Source: Phragmites australis (taxonomy: Eukaryota > Streptophyta > Magnoliopsida > Poales > Poaceae). From it: a DNA stretch of 64,000 nt. Location: NCBI RefSeq assembly GCF_958298935.1, contig NC_084924.1:1178001-1242000 (forward strand). The letters run 5' to 3'. Below the pieces are notes generated by a model. That model searched no databases. It was given only the letters and a program-made list of their open reading frames with translations, and was not told where the DNA came from. The position numbers and the translations under genes are program-made. Position 1 is the stretch's first letter. Every line of letters starts with the position of its first letter. Below, piece after piece: positions 49,477 to 60,230 of this stretch.

Positions 49477-52400
49477 TCAGAACTTGGCGATAAAGTCGTG
49501 GATGTGTTTGCTGACCTCGTCGGCCTTCTCCTGCTGGATGAAGTGGCCGGCGCCGGGGATGACGACGACGTTCTCGAGCAGCGGCACGTCGGCCTTGAAG
49601 CCGCCCTTGTGCAGGTAGTCCTGGATGCCCGGGTAGTGGTACGTGAGGTCGCCGTCCCCGACGATGAACTTGGTCGGCACCCGCACCTTGGCGTCCGCCC
49701 ACGGCGCCGCCAGCTCCCAGTTCCGGTCCATGTTGCGGTAGTAGTTGATGGCGCCCGTGAACCCCGTCCGCTCGAACTCCGACGCGAAGTAGTCCACGTC
49801 CGCCTCCGTCAGCCACGGAGGGAGCGGCGAGTCGTCATCGGCCGCCGGCGGCGGCTTCTCGCCGCCGGCTGCCTCGGAGGTGAAACGGTTGCACAGGATC
49901 TGCCGCATGATGTGCCGGGCGTTGGCCGGGCAGAATTCCTTCTCTGCAACCCCAGGCTCCTGCACCGTGCGTCCGTGCAAACAACAAAATTATGCACACC
50001 AGAATTAATCGTACCGTGTCACTCACACAAGATACGTGCTATAGCTAATTTGGATGCCTGATCCTAGCGAATACTCTCTCCATTTTTGTTGCTTTGATTT
50101 TGTTGCATGTGTTAAGGAAAATTGATTTTCCTAAAAATTTAATTTGCAAAATTAATTGAGCCTGAGAATTGCTAATAGGGCTTGGCTGATGGGGGTGAGA
50201 GGTGAGAACAGAGAACGAGTCCTCTCGTTCTCATGGCGCAAGGCTGTTGCGTCCGATTTCCGTGGCTGACGACTCCTTCCTCTCCCCTATATTTTCTCTC
50301 CTATGGGCTCTTCTCAAGTACATAGAAAACACGTCAATCTAGAGCTGCCTTCGTTCACTCTGTTCTCTGCTGGTTCTACGGTAGATCGGCGACGAGCTCG
50401 CTAGCTTCCGGTAAGGTTGTTCTACAAGGTTCGGAGGAGAAGGAAGGTTGCTTCACCGAGTATTGGAGGTGCGATATTGAGGCTCGACTTCATATCACAG
50501 TGTGCTACGTCGTACGACAGAGGTACTGTATCTACATCTTCCTTGCTGACGAGACCGTGACACAAGCAGCGGCAACTGGATTTATGGGACAATAGCGACA
50601 CCACTGTGCATTGCTCTTCCTTCTAAACAACTTAAGAGTGTGTTGTTCCTATGTAAGTAATCTGGGCAAATTTCTTAGTTTGTTTGGTGCGTGTGTTGTA
50701 CTCACATTGATGAATTTGGGTCACTGAAATAGAACTGAACGATTAAAGTTGCTGATAGGGCCTTGAACTAGTAGTCTGATCAATACCTGTTTCCTGTCAT
50801 TCTAGAAAATATTAAGGGCTAATCACTGTTTAGAAATTGCTAATCATATCTTGCTGTCCAGAACTTGATGTAGAGGTTTGGCACATCCTGTTAGAATTTT
50901 TCTAGTAGTCTTGTGTAATTCTTCAAGTTCTTGGGTCTAGTCTGTTTGGTTTGGTTGAATTTTGGTTGGTCGAGCAGTACACATATGCAGCTCTGAGTTT
51001 CTGATTAGCAATTTACTAGGAGCAGTAACTTTAATTCTTGATACTTACCGTGCATGATTAAGAAAGGTTAGGGTTCAAGGCCTTGTTAGCTTAGATAATT
51101 GTCTAGTTTAATATGTGCGATCACACTGCTGGTTCCCCGTATGAATAAATATGAAAAGAAGTTTGCTTGGTTACATTCATGCAAGTTTTAATGTAACAGG
51201 CAGTCCTTTTGGTCAGATTGTTTTTTTTGTTTCTTCCCCTATGTGTGACTATTTTCCTATTTAATATAACAGACAGTCTCATTTCGAAAAAAGATTCATA
51301 CTAGTTTTCCTGGAAGTTTGGAGCGTTTCCATACGTAATACTGGACTTCCAAATTCCAATATTGTCCTAGTACTAGTACTATAGAAGAAGGAAATTTGCA
51401 GAATGCATATTACGGTTATATACGCGCGTGAGAAGATTAACAAGTAGAAATACAGAGTATATCAGCTTAATTACCTGGAAGCGGCAGATGTAGTAGGTGG
51501 GTCCGTAGGTGCGGTTGAAGTAGTCGGTGGTCTTGACGGCGCCGGCGCCGGCGCGGATCATGACGCGGCGCATGAAGGCGACGCTCGTGTTCACCAGCGC
51601 CGTCACGCGGTCCGGCCGGAACAGGCAGAGGTACCAGGCGATGAGCGAGCCCCAGTCGTGCCCCACCACGAACACCTTCAATTCAATCCGTGCCATCGTA
51701 TCAGCATGCCTGATTCTTTCCAGAGAAAATATCACAAACAAGTACTGGCGATTCAACGTGCATGGTAGTCCAAGTACAGCACATGCATACTACAGCTTGT
51801 ACCAACAAGGGTGGAGATCTAAAAAAAAAAAAGTCCAGCACATGCAGACTTGACAAACGCAACGGCTGACATGATGCCGTACTAGTTAGTACCTGCGTTT
51901 CATCTACTAGCGGTCTTGGCCAATTCAGAAACCAGCTGTCGTTTTACATGCTGCTATTAGAATAACTCTATTAGTCGTAGATATCAGCTATCTCTTAGTA
52001 TTATAGTACATAGAGAGAAAAGAAGTGAGTGAAAGTGGAGATGAAACTGATGTGGAAGAAATATTAGAGAGCTCACTCTTAAAGAAGAGAAAATAAAAAA
52101 TAAGTCTAAGCATCGTAAGGTATAACAAATTTAGAATGAAACTTTTTAAGAAATATGCTAAGAGAAAGTAACTATAGATAATTACTGGAGATGCCCTTAT
52201 TCACAATACTATGAGGGTTCATCGATTTTTAAGGTTTGGTTTCAAGAAAAGACACCAGGTTTTCAACACCTTTAATACTCTAAACTTTTACTATCCATTT
52301 CTTTTTTATAAAATTGCAGATCCCAAAAAATCACTTTGATTTTGAGATCCCCATCCAAAAGTTATATTGTTGCAAAGGCACACTCCGTGTCTAAATCGCA

Positions 52401-53695
52401 CCCCCACTCCCGGCCCGTTGTTGCAAGAGTGTGCCAATAGCATCTCCTCCGTGCCGCGGAGACCAGTAAGTGCTCCTCTGCGAGGACATAGTAGTAGGAG
52501 CCCATGGACGGGCATCTTTGCCATTGAGGCAATTGCTGGTGGGCAGCGAACTTAGCGTCATTTATGGTGGTGCAAACCGTGGAGCTGGACGTTCCATTCC
52601 AAATACCAAGACATAAAATAGTGTCGTTTTGAAAATTATCACGGTCATGAAAAATATAACATAGTTGTAATTTTTTAAAACTAATTTTCAAAATAAATCT
52701 AGCTATACCATTTTTAAAAATTCAATTAAATTTTTTTAAAAAATATTGATAGTCAAAGTTTAAATACGTTGAACATACGCAACTAAAAATGACACTCTTC
52801 TGAAACCGGAGGGGAAATGAGTAGAGTAGCATGCAGAGAATACACATCATATGTTGACTCGTATTTCTGGACGGTATGGAACAGACGAATCTTTTGCTTC
52901 ACGTCCCAATCTAGACCCTAGCATCTTCTTCTTCTTCACCAGTTTCAGATTTTTTTTTTTACACGAAACCATTTTCGGATTGAAAATTAGTGGAAAGGAA
53001 ATAAGGCACACACCCACACACGTGAAGAAAATTGAATGGCTAAGATTGACAGGGTTACCTGATGATGCTAAGATCATCTTTAACTATTTTACTTTTATTT
53101 CGTTCACTTTCTGATTTTTTTATTTTTATTCTTTTTATTTTTTATCATTATCAATAGCTTCTCTTTAAAAATATTTGTAAAGAAAAAATAGAAAAAATCC
53201 TATCGTGAAAAGAATAACATTAAAAATCTCTTTATGAAGAAAAACGGTCAAAACACTAAAGAGATCGAAAATCCTTTCGCGAAAAGATTTTCAGTCGCAA
53301 AAGGAATACGTTGGATATGGTTTAAGTGCAGGACACTAGCTCATGAGAAGAACCGGTGATGTGAACATCTAACTGGACGTGCGTACCTTGTTGAGGCCGA
53401 GCGCGTCGAGGAGGGCGCCGACGTCGCCGACGACGTGGAAGGCCGAGTATGACGACACCTCCGGCGGCGCGGTGGTGCCGCCGTAGCCGCGGAGGTCGGG
53501 CGTGATGCAGCGGTAGCCGCGCGCGGCCAGGTGCTCCATCTGGTGGCGCCACGAGTACCACAGCTCCGGGAACCCGTGCAGGAACACCACCGCAGGCCGC
53601 TGCGTCCCCTCCGCGCCGTCGCCGCCGGCCTCCGCCACGTGCATCGAGATGCCGTTCGCCTCCACCGTCCGGTGCCTCACCGCCGCCCCCTCCAT
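49477..53695 (-). CDS. Soluble epoxide hydrolase
   Basis: Plant soluble epoxide hydrolases (alpha/beta-hydrolase fold) open fatty-acid and other epoxides to diols. Three minus-strand exons: 53387-53695, 51475-51675 and 49477-49959, all phase 0, giving 330 aa. Exon 1 carries HGFP (residues 40-43, oxyanion hole) within FLHGFPELWYSWRHQM. Exon 2 carries the nucleophile Asp110 in VVGHDWGSLIAWYL and lid sequence NRTYGPTYY. Exon 3 carries the lid tyrosines in INYYRNMDRNWE, the acid in IVGDGDLTYHYP (Asp272/274) and the base His309 in GAGHFIQQE. The C-terminus is HIHDFIAKF. All catalytic residues are present and length is normal. Both introns are large: intron 1 holds a Tourist-like MITE (53072-53322), and intron 2 (1.5 kb) holds unassigned sequence. 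Partial copies of this gene lie on both sides. Confidence 0.93.
53072..53322. mobile_element. Tourist-like MITE in EH intron 1
   Basis: The element is 251 bp and AT-rich, flanked by TAA at 53069-53071 and 53323-53325. Ends GATCATCTTTAAC and (reverse complement) AACCATATCCAAC are weakly inverted. The duplicated EH segment at 54628-54760 continues across this point without it, which supports an insertion. Confidence 0.6.
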
Positions 53696-54619
53696 GCTAA
53701 CCGGCTCTCCCTTCTCTCTCGCTGGCTTCAGCTAGTTTGCTCCGTGCGCGCGCGCGTGCTACGATCGATGAGCAGCGTGCTACTTATCGGCGTCTTCGTT
53801 TGCCAAGGGGAGGAGGAAGCGAGAGAGCGACGTGTGAACGGAGGGGCCGAACGGGGACGGGAGTGGAAAAACATTTTGTGAGGTCAGTGTGACGTGCACA
53901 CTGACGCATCACGCTTGATGCTAATCGCGAACGCGGAGGGAACGAGCGTGGAAGCTGGCAGAGCCGAGCGAGTCGGCATGTGTAGCCAGTCCGGCGGTTC
54001 CGGCGAACGCGTGCATGTCGCGGGCGCGTCCATCGGCGGCAGCGTCGCGCTCCGCATTGGTGTTTTGGGGCTTGCACCCCTCTCCACGGCAATGTCCACG
54101 GCGCACCGCTCTTGGCTACCTCGGCAATAAAATGGCTACCATCCGCATGAGCTCCTCATTGGTCTACACTCCAGTCACAACACCGGCAATGCGGCGATAT
54201 TACGACTGCGGGGGGATGTCAGTCTGTAGCCTTGCTATCTTCAGCTTATTCTCCAATCTAACCGTCTGCGATGCTCCCGCTACGACTGCGTGGAGATGTT
54301 AGAGTATATTTGGTAGCTAGGATTTGTAATCCCATACTGACATATGTATCAGGGATGCTTCTTGCCTCTCAAATCTCTGTACTCTATTTATATCGTCCGA
54401 GAGGCTCAATACAATATATCTACAATCTCATACAATCTATTCTTCTTACATTGCTCATGAAGGCGACGGCGATCTGGAGCATCTTCTGGAACTCGACGAG
54501 GCTGTGGTGCAGGACGATGCGCACTTCGCCGTTGAGCTCCATGCAGCTGAGCGTGCACGACGCGACACGTCGCCGATGGCGCGCGACGCCAAGGTCTTGG
54601 CGATGTCGTTGGCGCTTGA
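53696..54619. other. EH promoter and inserted sequence before the EH fragments
   Basis: About 250 bases upstream of the EH start codon contain GC-rich words and an alternating CG run (near 53745-53756). From about 53900 the sequence is GC-rich with no recognised gene. An LTR-like block lies at 54297-54450. Next, 54455-54620 read on the minus strand has codon-like sequence (LNGEVRIVLHHSLVEFQKML then QIAVAFM) that I do not recognise. Confidence 0.35.
54297..54450 (+). mobile_element. Possible short solo LTR (Copia/TRIM type)
   Basis: A 154-bp block begins TGTTAGAGTATATTTGGTAG and ends TTCTTCTTACA. It contains a TATA-like CTCTATTTATATCG followed by GAGGCTCAATACAATA, the usual order in Copia LTRs. 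I found no target duplication and no second LTR. Confidence 0.45.
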
Positions 54620-55165
54620 GCTCCGTGGAAAGGAAATAAGGCACACGCCCACACACGTGAAGAGAATTGAAAGGTTAAGATTGACGGGTAACTGCCTGAC
54701 GATCCTCCTCCAATTCTCAAGTGCAGGGCACTAGCGCGCGAAAAGAATTGAAAGGAATTGATGGTGACGTGAACATCTAACTGAACGTGCGTACCATGTC
54801 AAGGCCGAGCGCGTCGAGGAGGGCGACGACGTGGAAGGCGGAGTAGGACAACACCTCCGCCGGTGCGGTGGTGCCGCCGTAGCCGCGGAGGTCGGGCGCG
54901 ATGCAGCAATAGCCGCGCGCGGCCAGGTGCTCCATCTGGTGGCGCCACGAGTACCACAGCTCCGGGAACCCCGTCCTCTCGAACTCCGAAGCGAAGTGGT
55001 CCACGTCCGCCCACGGCGCCGCCAGCTCCCAGTTCCGGTCCATGTTGCGGTAGTAGTTGATGGCGCCCGTGAACCCCGTCCGCTCGAACTCCGACGCGAA
55101 GTAGTCCACGTCCGCCTCCGTCAGCCACGGAGGGAGCGGCGAGTCGTCGTCGGCCGCCGGCTAAA
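54620..55165 (-). pseudogene. Scrambled EH fragment: exon 3 pieces fused to exon 1
   Basis: On the minus strand the frame runs from exon-3 sequence (DYFASEFERTGFTGAINYYR, then NMDRNWELAAPWAD). It passes into a second copy of the start of that piece (VDHFASEFERTG), and then directly into exon-1 sequence (FPELWYSWRHQM up to LDALGLDM before a GT). The frame stays open for at least 110 codons. Exon 2 with the catalytic Asp is absent, so no hydrolase can result. Plus-strand 54620-54780 matches intron 1 of the intact gene. Confidence 0.85.
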
Positions 55166-55709
55166 AGCATTCAGCCCAAAACCAGACTAACACGACTTAG
55201 TAGCAAAAAAAAAGAAAGAAGAAGACTCACGGCCCATACCAAGTCACCACATGCTAGCTAGGTAGTCGCATATGACCACTAAAAAAAATTTCATACATGT
55301 ACAAGAGCAAACCTTAGGTTTGATCTGTGATGGTAGAGGGTACCTCATTAACCATCTAAGGCAATACTTGATTCTCACATAGTAATTCGACTGGTTATGT
55401 AAAAACAAAAAAAAATATTTTATATTATTTCTTTCACCATCTCAACACACAGTACTTCTGTTTGCAACGAGAATTGCAAAGCATGTTTTAGGAGACCAAC
55501 ACATCATGCGACGTACATTGAAATTTCGAACACCTTATTCCACGCAGAATGAATTAAATTAACAACCATGCATGCAGTAGCTTGTTCCACGACAAGGGAA
55601 GAAATGTACGAGTCTGTACCACACTACACAGTACACACATATGATGCGCGTGTCCATCCATGATCCATCAATCGGTTGAGTTGGGCATGCGACCGGTCGA
55701 GCTGAGGGA
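55166..55709 (-). repeat. Duplicated EH 3' flank
   Basis: This matches 48900-49476 downstream of the intact EH. Shared words include CCAAAACCAGACTA, TTCTGTTTGCAACGAGAA, GCATGTTTTAGGAGACCAAC and GCATGCAGTAGCTTGTTCCA. Small insertions and deletions are scattered throughout. Confidence 0.85.
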
Positions 55710-56164
55710 TCAGAACTTGGCGATGAAGTCGTGGATGTGTTTGCTGACCTCGTCGGCCTTCTCCTGCTGGATGAAGTGGCCGGCGCCGGGGATGACGACG
55801 ACGTCCTCGAGCAGCGGCACGTCGGCCTTGAAGCCGCCCTTGTGCAGGTAGTCCTGGATGCCCGGGTAGTGGTACGTGAGGTCGCCGTCCCCGACGATGA
55901 ACTTGGTTGGCACCCGCACCTTGGCGTCCGCCCACGGCGCCGCCAGCTCCCAGTTCCGGTACATGTTGCGGTAGTAGTTGATGGCGCCCGTGAACCCTGT
56001 CCGCTCGAACTCCGACGCGAAGTGGTCCACGTCCGCCACCGTCAGCCACGGAGGGAGCGGCGAGTCGTCGTCGGCTGCATCTGAGGTGAAACGGTTGCAC
56101 AGGATCTGCCGCATGATGTACCGGGCCGGGCGTTGGCCTGCCAGAATTCCTTCTCTGCAACCCC
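55710..56164 (-). pseudogene. Isolated copy of EH exon 3
   Basis: The frame 55710-56114 encodes MRQILCNRFTSDAADDDS through GDGDLTYHYP, GAGHFIQQE and HIHDFIAKF, nearly identical to the intact exon 3. Upstream, about 5 extra bases near 56116 shift the frame relative to VAEKEF. About nine residues (AGGEKPPPA region) are missing, and MDRNWE has become MYRNWE. Similarity stops at about 56165, the exon's 5' edge. Exons 1 and 2 are absent on this side, so it is not a functional hydrolase. Confidence 0.85.
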
Positions 56165-56205
56165 AAACGGCGGTCTCGACTCTTGAGACGAGAAGCGCAG
56201 AGTTG

Positions 56206-56350
56206 TGTAATTATCCACGCTAATCTTGGCCGCACATATCCGATCCACCGGCTACGGGGGACCCAGGGGTGGTCGGTATTTCATTTACCCGTCCGGTTCG
56301 GTCGTTATTTCGTTTACCGACCACCCCAGCAGCCGCTGTCTTGCCGGAGC
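56206..56350 (+). repeat. Dispersed repeat shared with 10450-10575
   Basis: It contains TTGGCCGCACATATCCGATC, CCCAGGGGTGGTCGGTATTT, TTTACCGACCACC and GCCGGAGCAC in order, matching the minus strand at 10450-10575. Here it lies directly before the FAHD1-type pseudogene and may have been its promoter or leader. Confidence 0.6.
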
Positions 56351-56420
56351 ACGGCCGGGGCCTCCACCTCCTCGACACCTCCGGCTCCACCAACTCTCTC
56401 AGGTCGCGACTCTGCCGGCC

Positions 56421-57536
56421 ATGGCAGCGGCGGCGGCGCAGAGCGGCAGAGGCTCCTCGTGGCGAGCACGAAAATCATCGGCGTCGCGCGCAGCTACGTC
56501 GCCCAGGCTATCCAGTCCCCAAGGTCCGCGCCTTCCCTCCGCTCCCAAGACACTGCCTGTTCGGATTTCCATCGCGCGGCAACCCATTCTTCCCGCGCGG
56601 ACTCTGATTCGATCCCGTTGTCGCGTTGCTCGCAGGAGCCCGTGCTGTTCCTGAAGCCGACCTCGTCGTTCCTCCACACTGGCGTGGCCACCGGAGCCGC
56701 TCGAGTCGCTGCACCACGAGGTGGAGCTTGCCGTCATCTCCCGGCGCGCGCGCGACGTTCCGGAGGCATCCGCCATGGACTTCGTCGGAGGTAATTGAGA
56801 AATGCGTCGCAACAAGTGATCTGAGATAATTACGAGTTGAGTACTGGTGCGATAAGAAGGCTTGACATTCTCATCCATGGAGGAAAAATAATGTAACTGC
56901 ATAGCGTGGTGAAATTCGTATAGGAAACTATTTACGGACTTGGAGTCGACAATAAGATTGTTTCAGCCTTACTGCTTTATTGTGGCAAGGAAGGATGGTA
57001 ACTAGGGGAGATGGAATTTAACAATGCCAGTTTTGTTCGACAAGTTCATGCTTGTTCATTGCTGATTTTTCCACAGGCCGGAATATAAAGTATCTTTCAT
57101 AGAACCTAGAAATATAGAATTCATGGACTCAACTTTTATTTTCTTGTATTGCTGGTTGCTGGAGGTGTTATGTATATTCACGGTGGTCTATGGCTTTACT
57201 GACAACTATTTGTTATCTGTGTTCTTCATCAATAGTTTTTTTTTTCCGAAAGGAGTGTTCTTCATCAATAGTGAACTTGAGTGAAAGGCTTACAATATGT
57301 AGTATCTTCTGTGGTTTCCCCTGTCTTTGTTTTAATGCTCTATCAAAATAAACAATTTAGGTTCATCTTTGTCCTACTTGTCAATATAGAGCACGCATCA
57401 ATGTTACGTGTCATTAAAAAGTTTTTTTTTGTTCTTTTCAGCAGTGAGAAACGAAATATGAGATAACTGCTTACATCATTGGATTTCCCAGGTTATGCAC
57501 TTGCTTCGGACAAGGGAGCTTCAATCTATTGCAAAG
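56421..57536 (+). pseudogene. FAHD1-type acylpyruvase pseudogene (5' part)
   Basis: FAHD1 proteins are mitochondrial fumarylacetoacetate-hydrolase-fold enzymes acting on acylpyruvates and oxaloacetate. Pieces of three exons are recognisable. The first is around 56421-56520, where LLVASTKIIGVARSYVAQA is out of frame with the nearby ATG 56421. The second is 56636-56790, with PVLFLKPTSSFLHTGVATG, then a deletion and shift, then LESLHHEVELAVISRRARD and MDFVGG. The third is about 57492-57536, a decayed GYALA plus RELQS-like sequence. Frame breaks in each exon and missing residues show it is dead. The catalytic C-terminal two thirds are absent. Confidence 0.75.
57219..57271. mobile_element. Severely truncated LINE-like insertion with perfect TSD
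   Basis: GTGTTCTTCATCAATAG occurs at 57219-57235 and again at 57255-57271, 17 bp without a mismatch. Between them are ten T and CCGAAAGGA. On the minus strand this is TCCTTTCGG followed by a poly-A, the tail of a LINE-type retroposon with almost all of its body missing. Confidence 0.75.
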
Positions 57537-57883
57537 GTGAGTGCTACCATCTGTAGTTTTCTCTGAGTCTTGAACTACTACTACTATTATTGTTGTTGTA
57601 CTATCATCTGTCATCCCTGGTGGTTGTTGAAAGATAGATAAGAATTAAATATACATAAGTAAATTCAGCAACATACACATCTTAGTATCATGAGTTTCTT
57701 TTTTCTACGATCATATGGAACACTGGCAGACTGTCAGGCAATCTGGTGCAAGTGATACTATTAACAAGCAGTGAACATACATGGGATCTTTTGTCATGAG
57801 TAGGTGCTGCTGCTGCCCCTTGTCATCGATTGATAGTCCTTATTTACGTACAATTTAAAGTATTTTAGACCAGTGGTCATAAA

Positions 57884-57965
57884 GTCGATATGTCCGAGTG
57901 GTTAAGGAGACAGACTCGAAATCTGTTGGGCTTTGCCTGCGCAGGTTCGAATCCTGCTGTCGACG
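57884..57965 (+). tRNA. tRNA-Ser (anticodon CGA)
   Basis: The gene is 82 nt, with no intron. The acceptor stem pairs GTCGATA with TGTCGAC (one U-G pair), discriminator G at 57965. The anticodon stem ACAGA/TCTGT encloses the loop CTCGAAA, so the anticodon CGA is 57917-57919 and reads UCG. A long variable arm (TGGGCTTTGCCTGC region) marks a class II tRNA. The T loop GGTTCGAATCC is the internal box B, and a poly-T stretch follows within about 10 bases. Confidence 0.95.
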
Positions 57966-60026
57966 ATTATTTATTTTTTTCTGCACAAAAATTTTCTTCC
58001 TAGTTCATTGCAGTTTCATGGCTTAAAAAAAAACCAAATTCGTTGCAGTTTCACTTGGAGCTTGCTGCAAACGATAATTGATAGTAGCATCTATATATTT
58101 AACTGAATTTAAGTACCATGCGAGATTAGACGCAACTGTATAACAAATATGATTAAAGTTTTGATCATAGATATTGGAGGTGAATGAAAAACACAGGCGT
58201 GTCTTCAAGTGTACGCCAAAAATATGCTTATGGATGCTACGCCCGCTCGTAAACGTATACTTTTGGGACATCGACGTTGTCCATGATGATAAAATTGATT
58301 ATGTAAATATATTTATTTATAATAGGATATATGATCATCAACTATATCTATCAAAGAGAATAATATGGGATTTTATACAGATCTAGACCTCACTTAGAAT
58401 AATAGCCATACGTTATATTTTATTTTCATTATTTTCAAAAAAATAATTACAATAAGGACATATATAGATTTAAGAAATCTAATCATGGTACAACTCTATT
58501 GTGAATGTGTTTTTGTTTATATTCTTCTTGCTTCATGTAGTTTGTCTAGCTTCTCATTTTTTTAGGTTTGATGGCTCTCACTTTTTGCCTAGGATTTGAT
58601 TGTCTTGTCTGAAATCAAATTATCTTTAGATGTATCCCTCTCATTTTTATATAGTTAGGTTGAGAAGACATAATATACCTCTGGAATATGGGCACATGAT
58701 TTATTTACCTTATGACGGTTATAAAATCTACCGTCTTAGATTAATGGCACATGTATGATAGTGATATATCGTATTTCTAATATCCTTAATTATTTAATTA
58801 TCAATTTTGTCATCACACACGACCTCCAATATTCAACTTTGATTGTTGGTTTTTATTTGAAAATGATGATAAAAATTATAAATTTTCTAAATTCTAAAGT
58901 ATTTTTTATGACAAATCAAATGGTACTATATCCATATGAGCATTCCACGTATTTTCTCTTAAATCAATTATCAAAGTTGACGTCATACATATACGAACAG
59001 AGGGAGTACTATAAACCACTAAAAAAGAGACATCTTTTTGAATCAGAAAAATAAAAATAGTTATTTTATTATGTGGGTCTCTTAGTCTTTCCTTTCAGCT
59101 GTCCAGAGAGAGAGGTGAGGTGAAAATACTATGACAACCTTCAAGCTTGTTTAGCGAGTATTACGGGGAAGCATTATCTCGAATGTTTTTGCTATAGTTT
59201 AGATGTTTGGTCGAATTTTGATATTTCTTGCTGTCTCCCATACGAGAAAAGTTGTTAAATTTTAGCGATCTCAACATGCCCAATTCATAAGAACACATGA
59301 TCTAAAGGTATCTCTAACAAATTCCTAATTTCGCTTTGTATAGTCAAATATAGAGAATCTGATTAAAAATACCTCTAACAGATGTCTAATCCAATGCTCA
59401 AAACTTACTGATACCTAGAATCAATGCTCTCATTAGCTACATATTGAGAGCACCCCTCGCTCCCAAAACGTTAGACCGCTCACAGGCCCACCCCTCGTTT
59501 GTGCTATTGTCAGAGCGACACCCTATCGCACTTCTGTATGAGACCCGCCTGAAGTCGCCGACTGTCTGTATCGCTCCACCCGATGGCTCTCTTTGCTCCC
59601 AGTGCCTCCGTCCCTATGCGCGCTCACTGGTGCCAACCCTCAGTAGGTGCAGACAGCAGACTACGTGTCGTGGAGGAGCCTTCTCACAGCGCCCGCACTG
59701 GACCTTCGCCGAGGCGGAGGCAGAGGCACTCGCGTCGAAGGCCGCGACGGCATCGGCGATGGAGGGGAAGGGAGGGGGCGGGTGGGCGCAACGTCAGGAG
59801 CGGAGGTGGCCTCGGGGAGCAAGGACTAGAGGCGGTGGGGATCTCCATCGGCTCGTGAAGAGGAAAGGGGGCGAGAGAAAGGGAAAAAATAGAGATGATA
59901 TATGAGGTTCATCCGTTGGTGATGTAAGAGAGAAAATATAAAAAAATGTAATATTAAGAGTTGTTTAAAGAAAAAAAATTAAAAAAGAAAATATTATTAA
60001 GAAGACTCTATAAGGAGTGATTTTTT

Positions 60027-60047
60027 GAGCATCTACGGTAGATGCTC
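60027..60047. repeat. 21-bp perfect inverted repeat
   Basis: GAGCATCTAC and its exact complement GTAGATGCTC flank a single G. It lies about 185 bp before the MIC10-like start codon. Its GAGCATCT-type ends resemble MITE termini in this genome, so it may be a collapsed or nested MITE. Confidence 0.7.
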
Positions 60048-60230
60048 TAATTCGATGAAGAAACTTGGGTTGCTAGATCAGCTCTGCGCCCAGTCCAACC
60101 CAAAGCACCGCACCGCATCAGCATCCACCAGCCAGCCTCCCTGTCTCCGCGACTCCGCCTCTCTCTCTCTCTCCGCCGCTCCCTACACCGTTCGCGTCGG
60201 CTCCTCTCCTCGTGTCCCGAAACCCTCGCC

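Larger units (their letters stand above)
57537..60230. other. AT-rich spacer with a tRNA gene
   Basis: Apart from the tRNA-Ser(CGA), I see no gene. About 58000-59300 is very AT-rich. A GC-rich segment at 59440-59900 has open frames without family motifs. A palindromic word occurs at 60027-60047. The MIC10-like 5' leader begins near 60080. Confidence 0.45.

Noticed and set aside
49498..50061. 187-aa plus-strand open frame over the EH last exon
   Set aside because: It is antisense to EH exon 3; its residues are Val/Asp/Arg-rich as expected from reverse-complemented codons.
50106..51060. Possible solo LTR in EH intron 2 starting TGTTAAGGAAAATTG with GCATG on both sides
   Set aside because: The candidate right end does not finish in CA, and the 5-bp match could be chance. 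I could not define an element.
51950..52200. MITE-like end ACTGGAGATGCCCTTA in EH intron 1
   Set aside because: Only one end resembles a Tourist terminus; no matching left end or target duplication was found.
59444..59905. 153-aa plus-strand frame in a GC-rich island
   Set aside because: Arg/Gly/Ala-rich low-complexity translation in several frames, no motif and no supporting splice structure.
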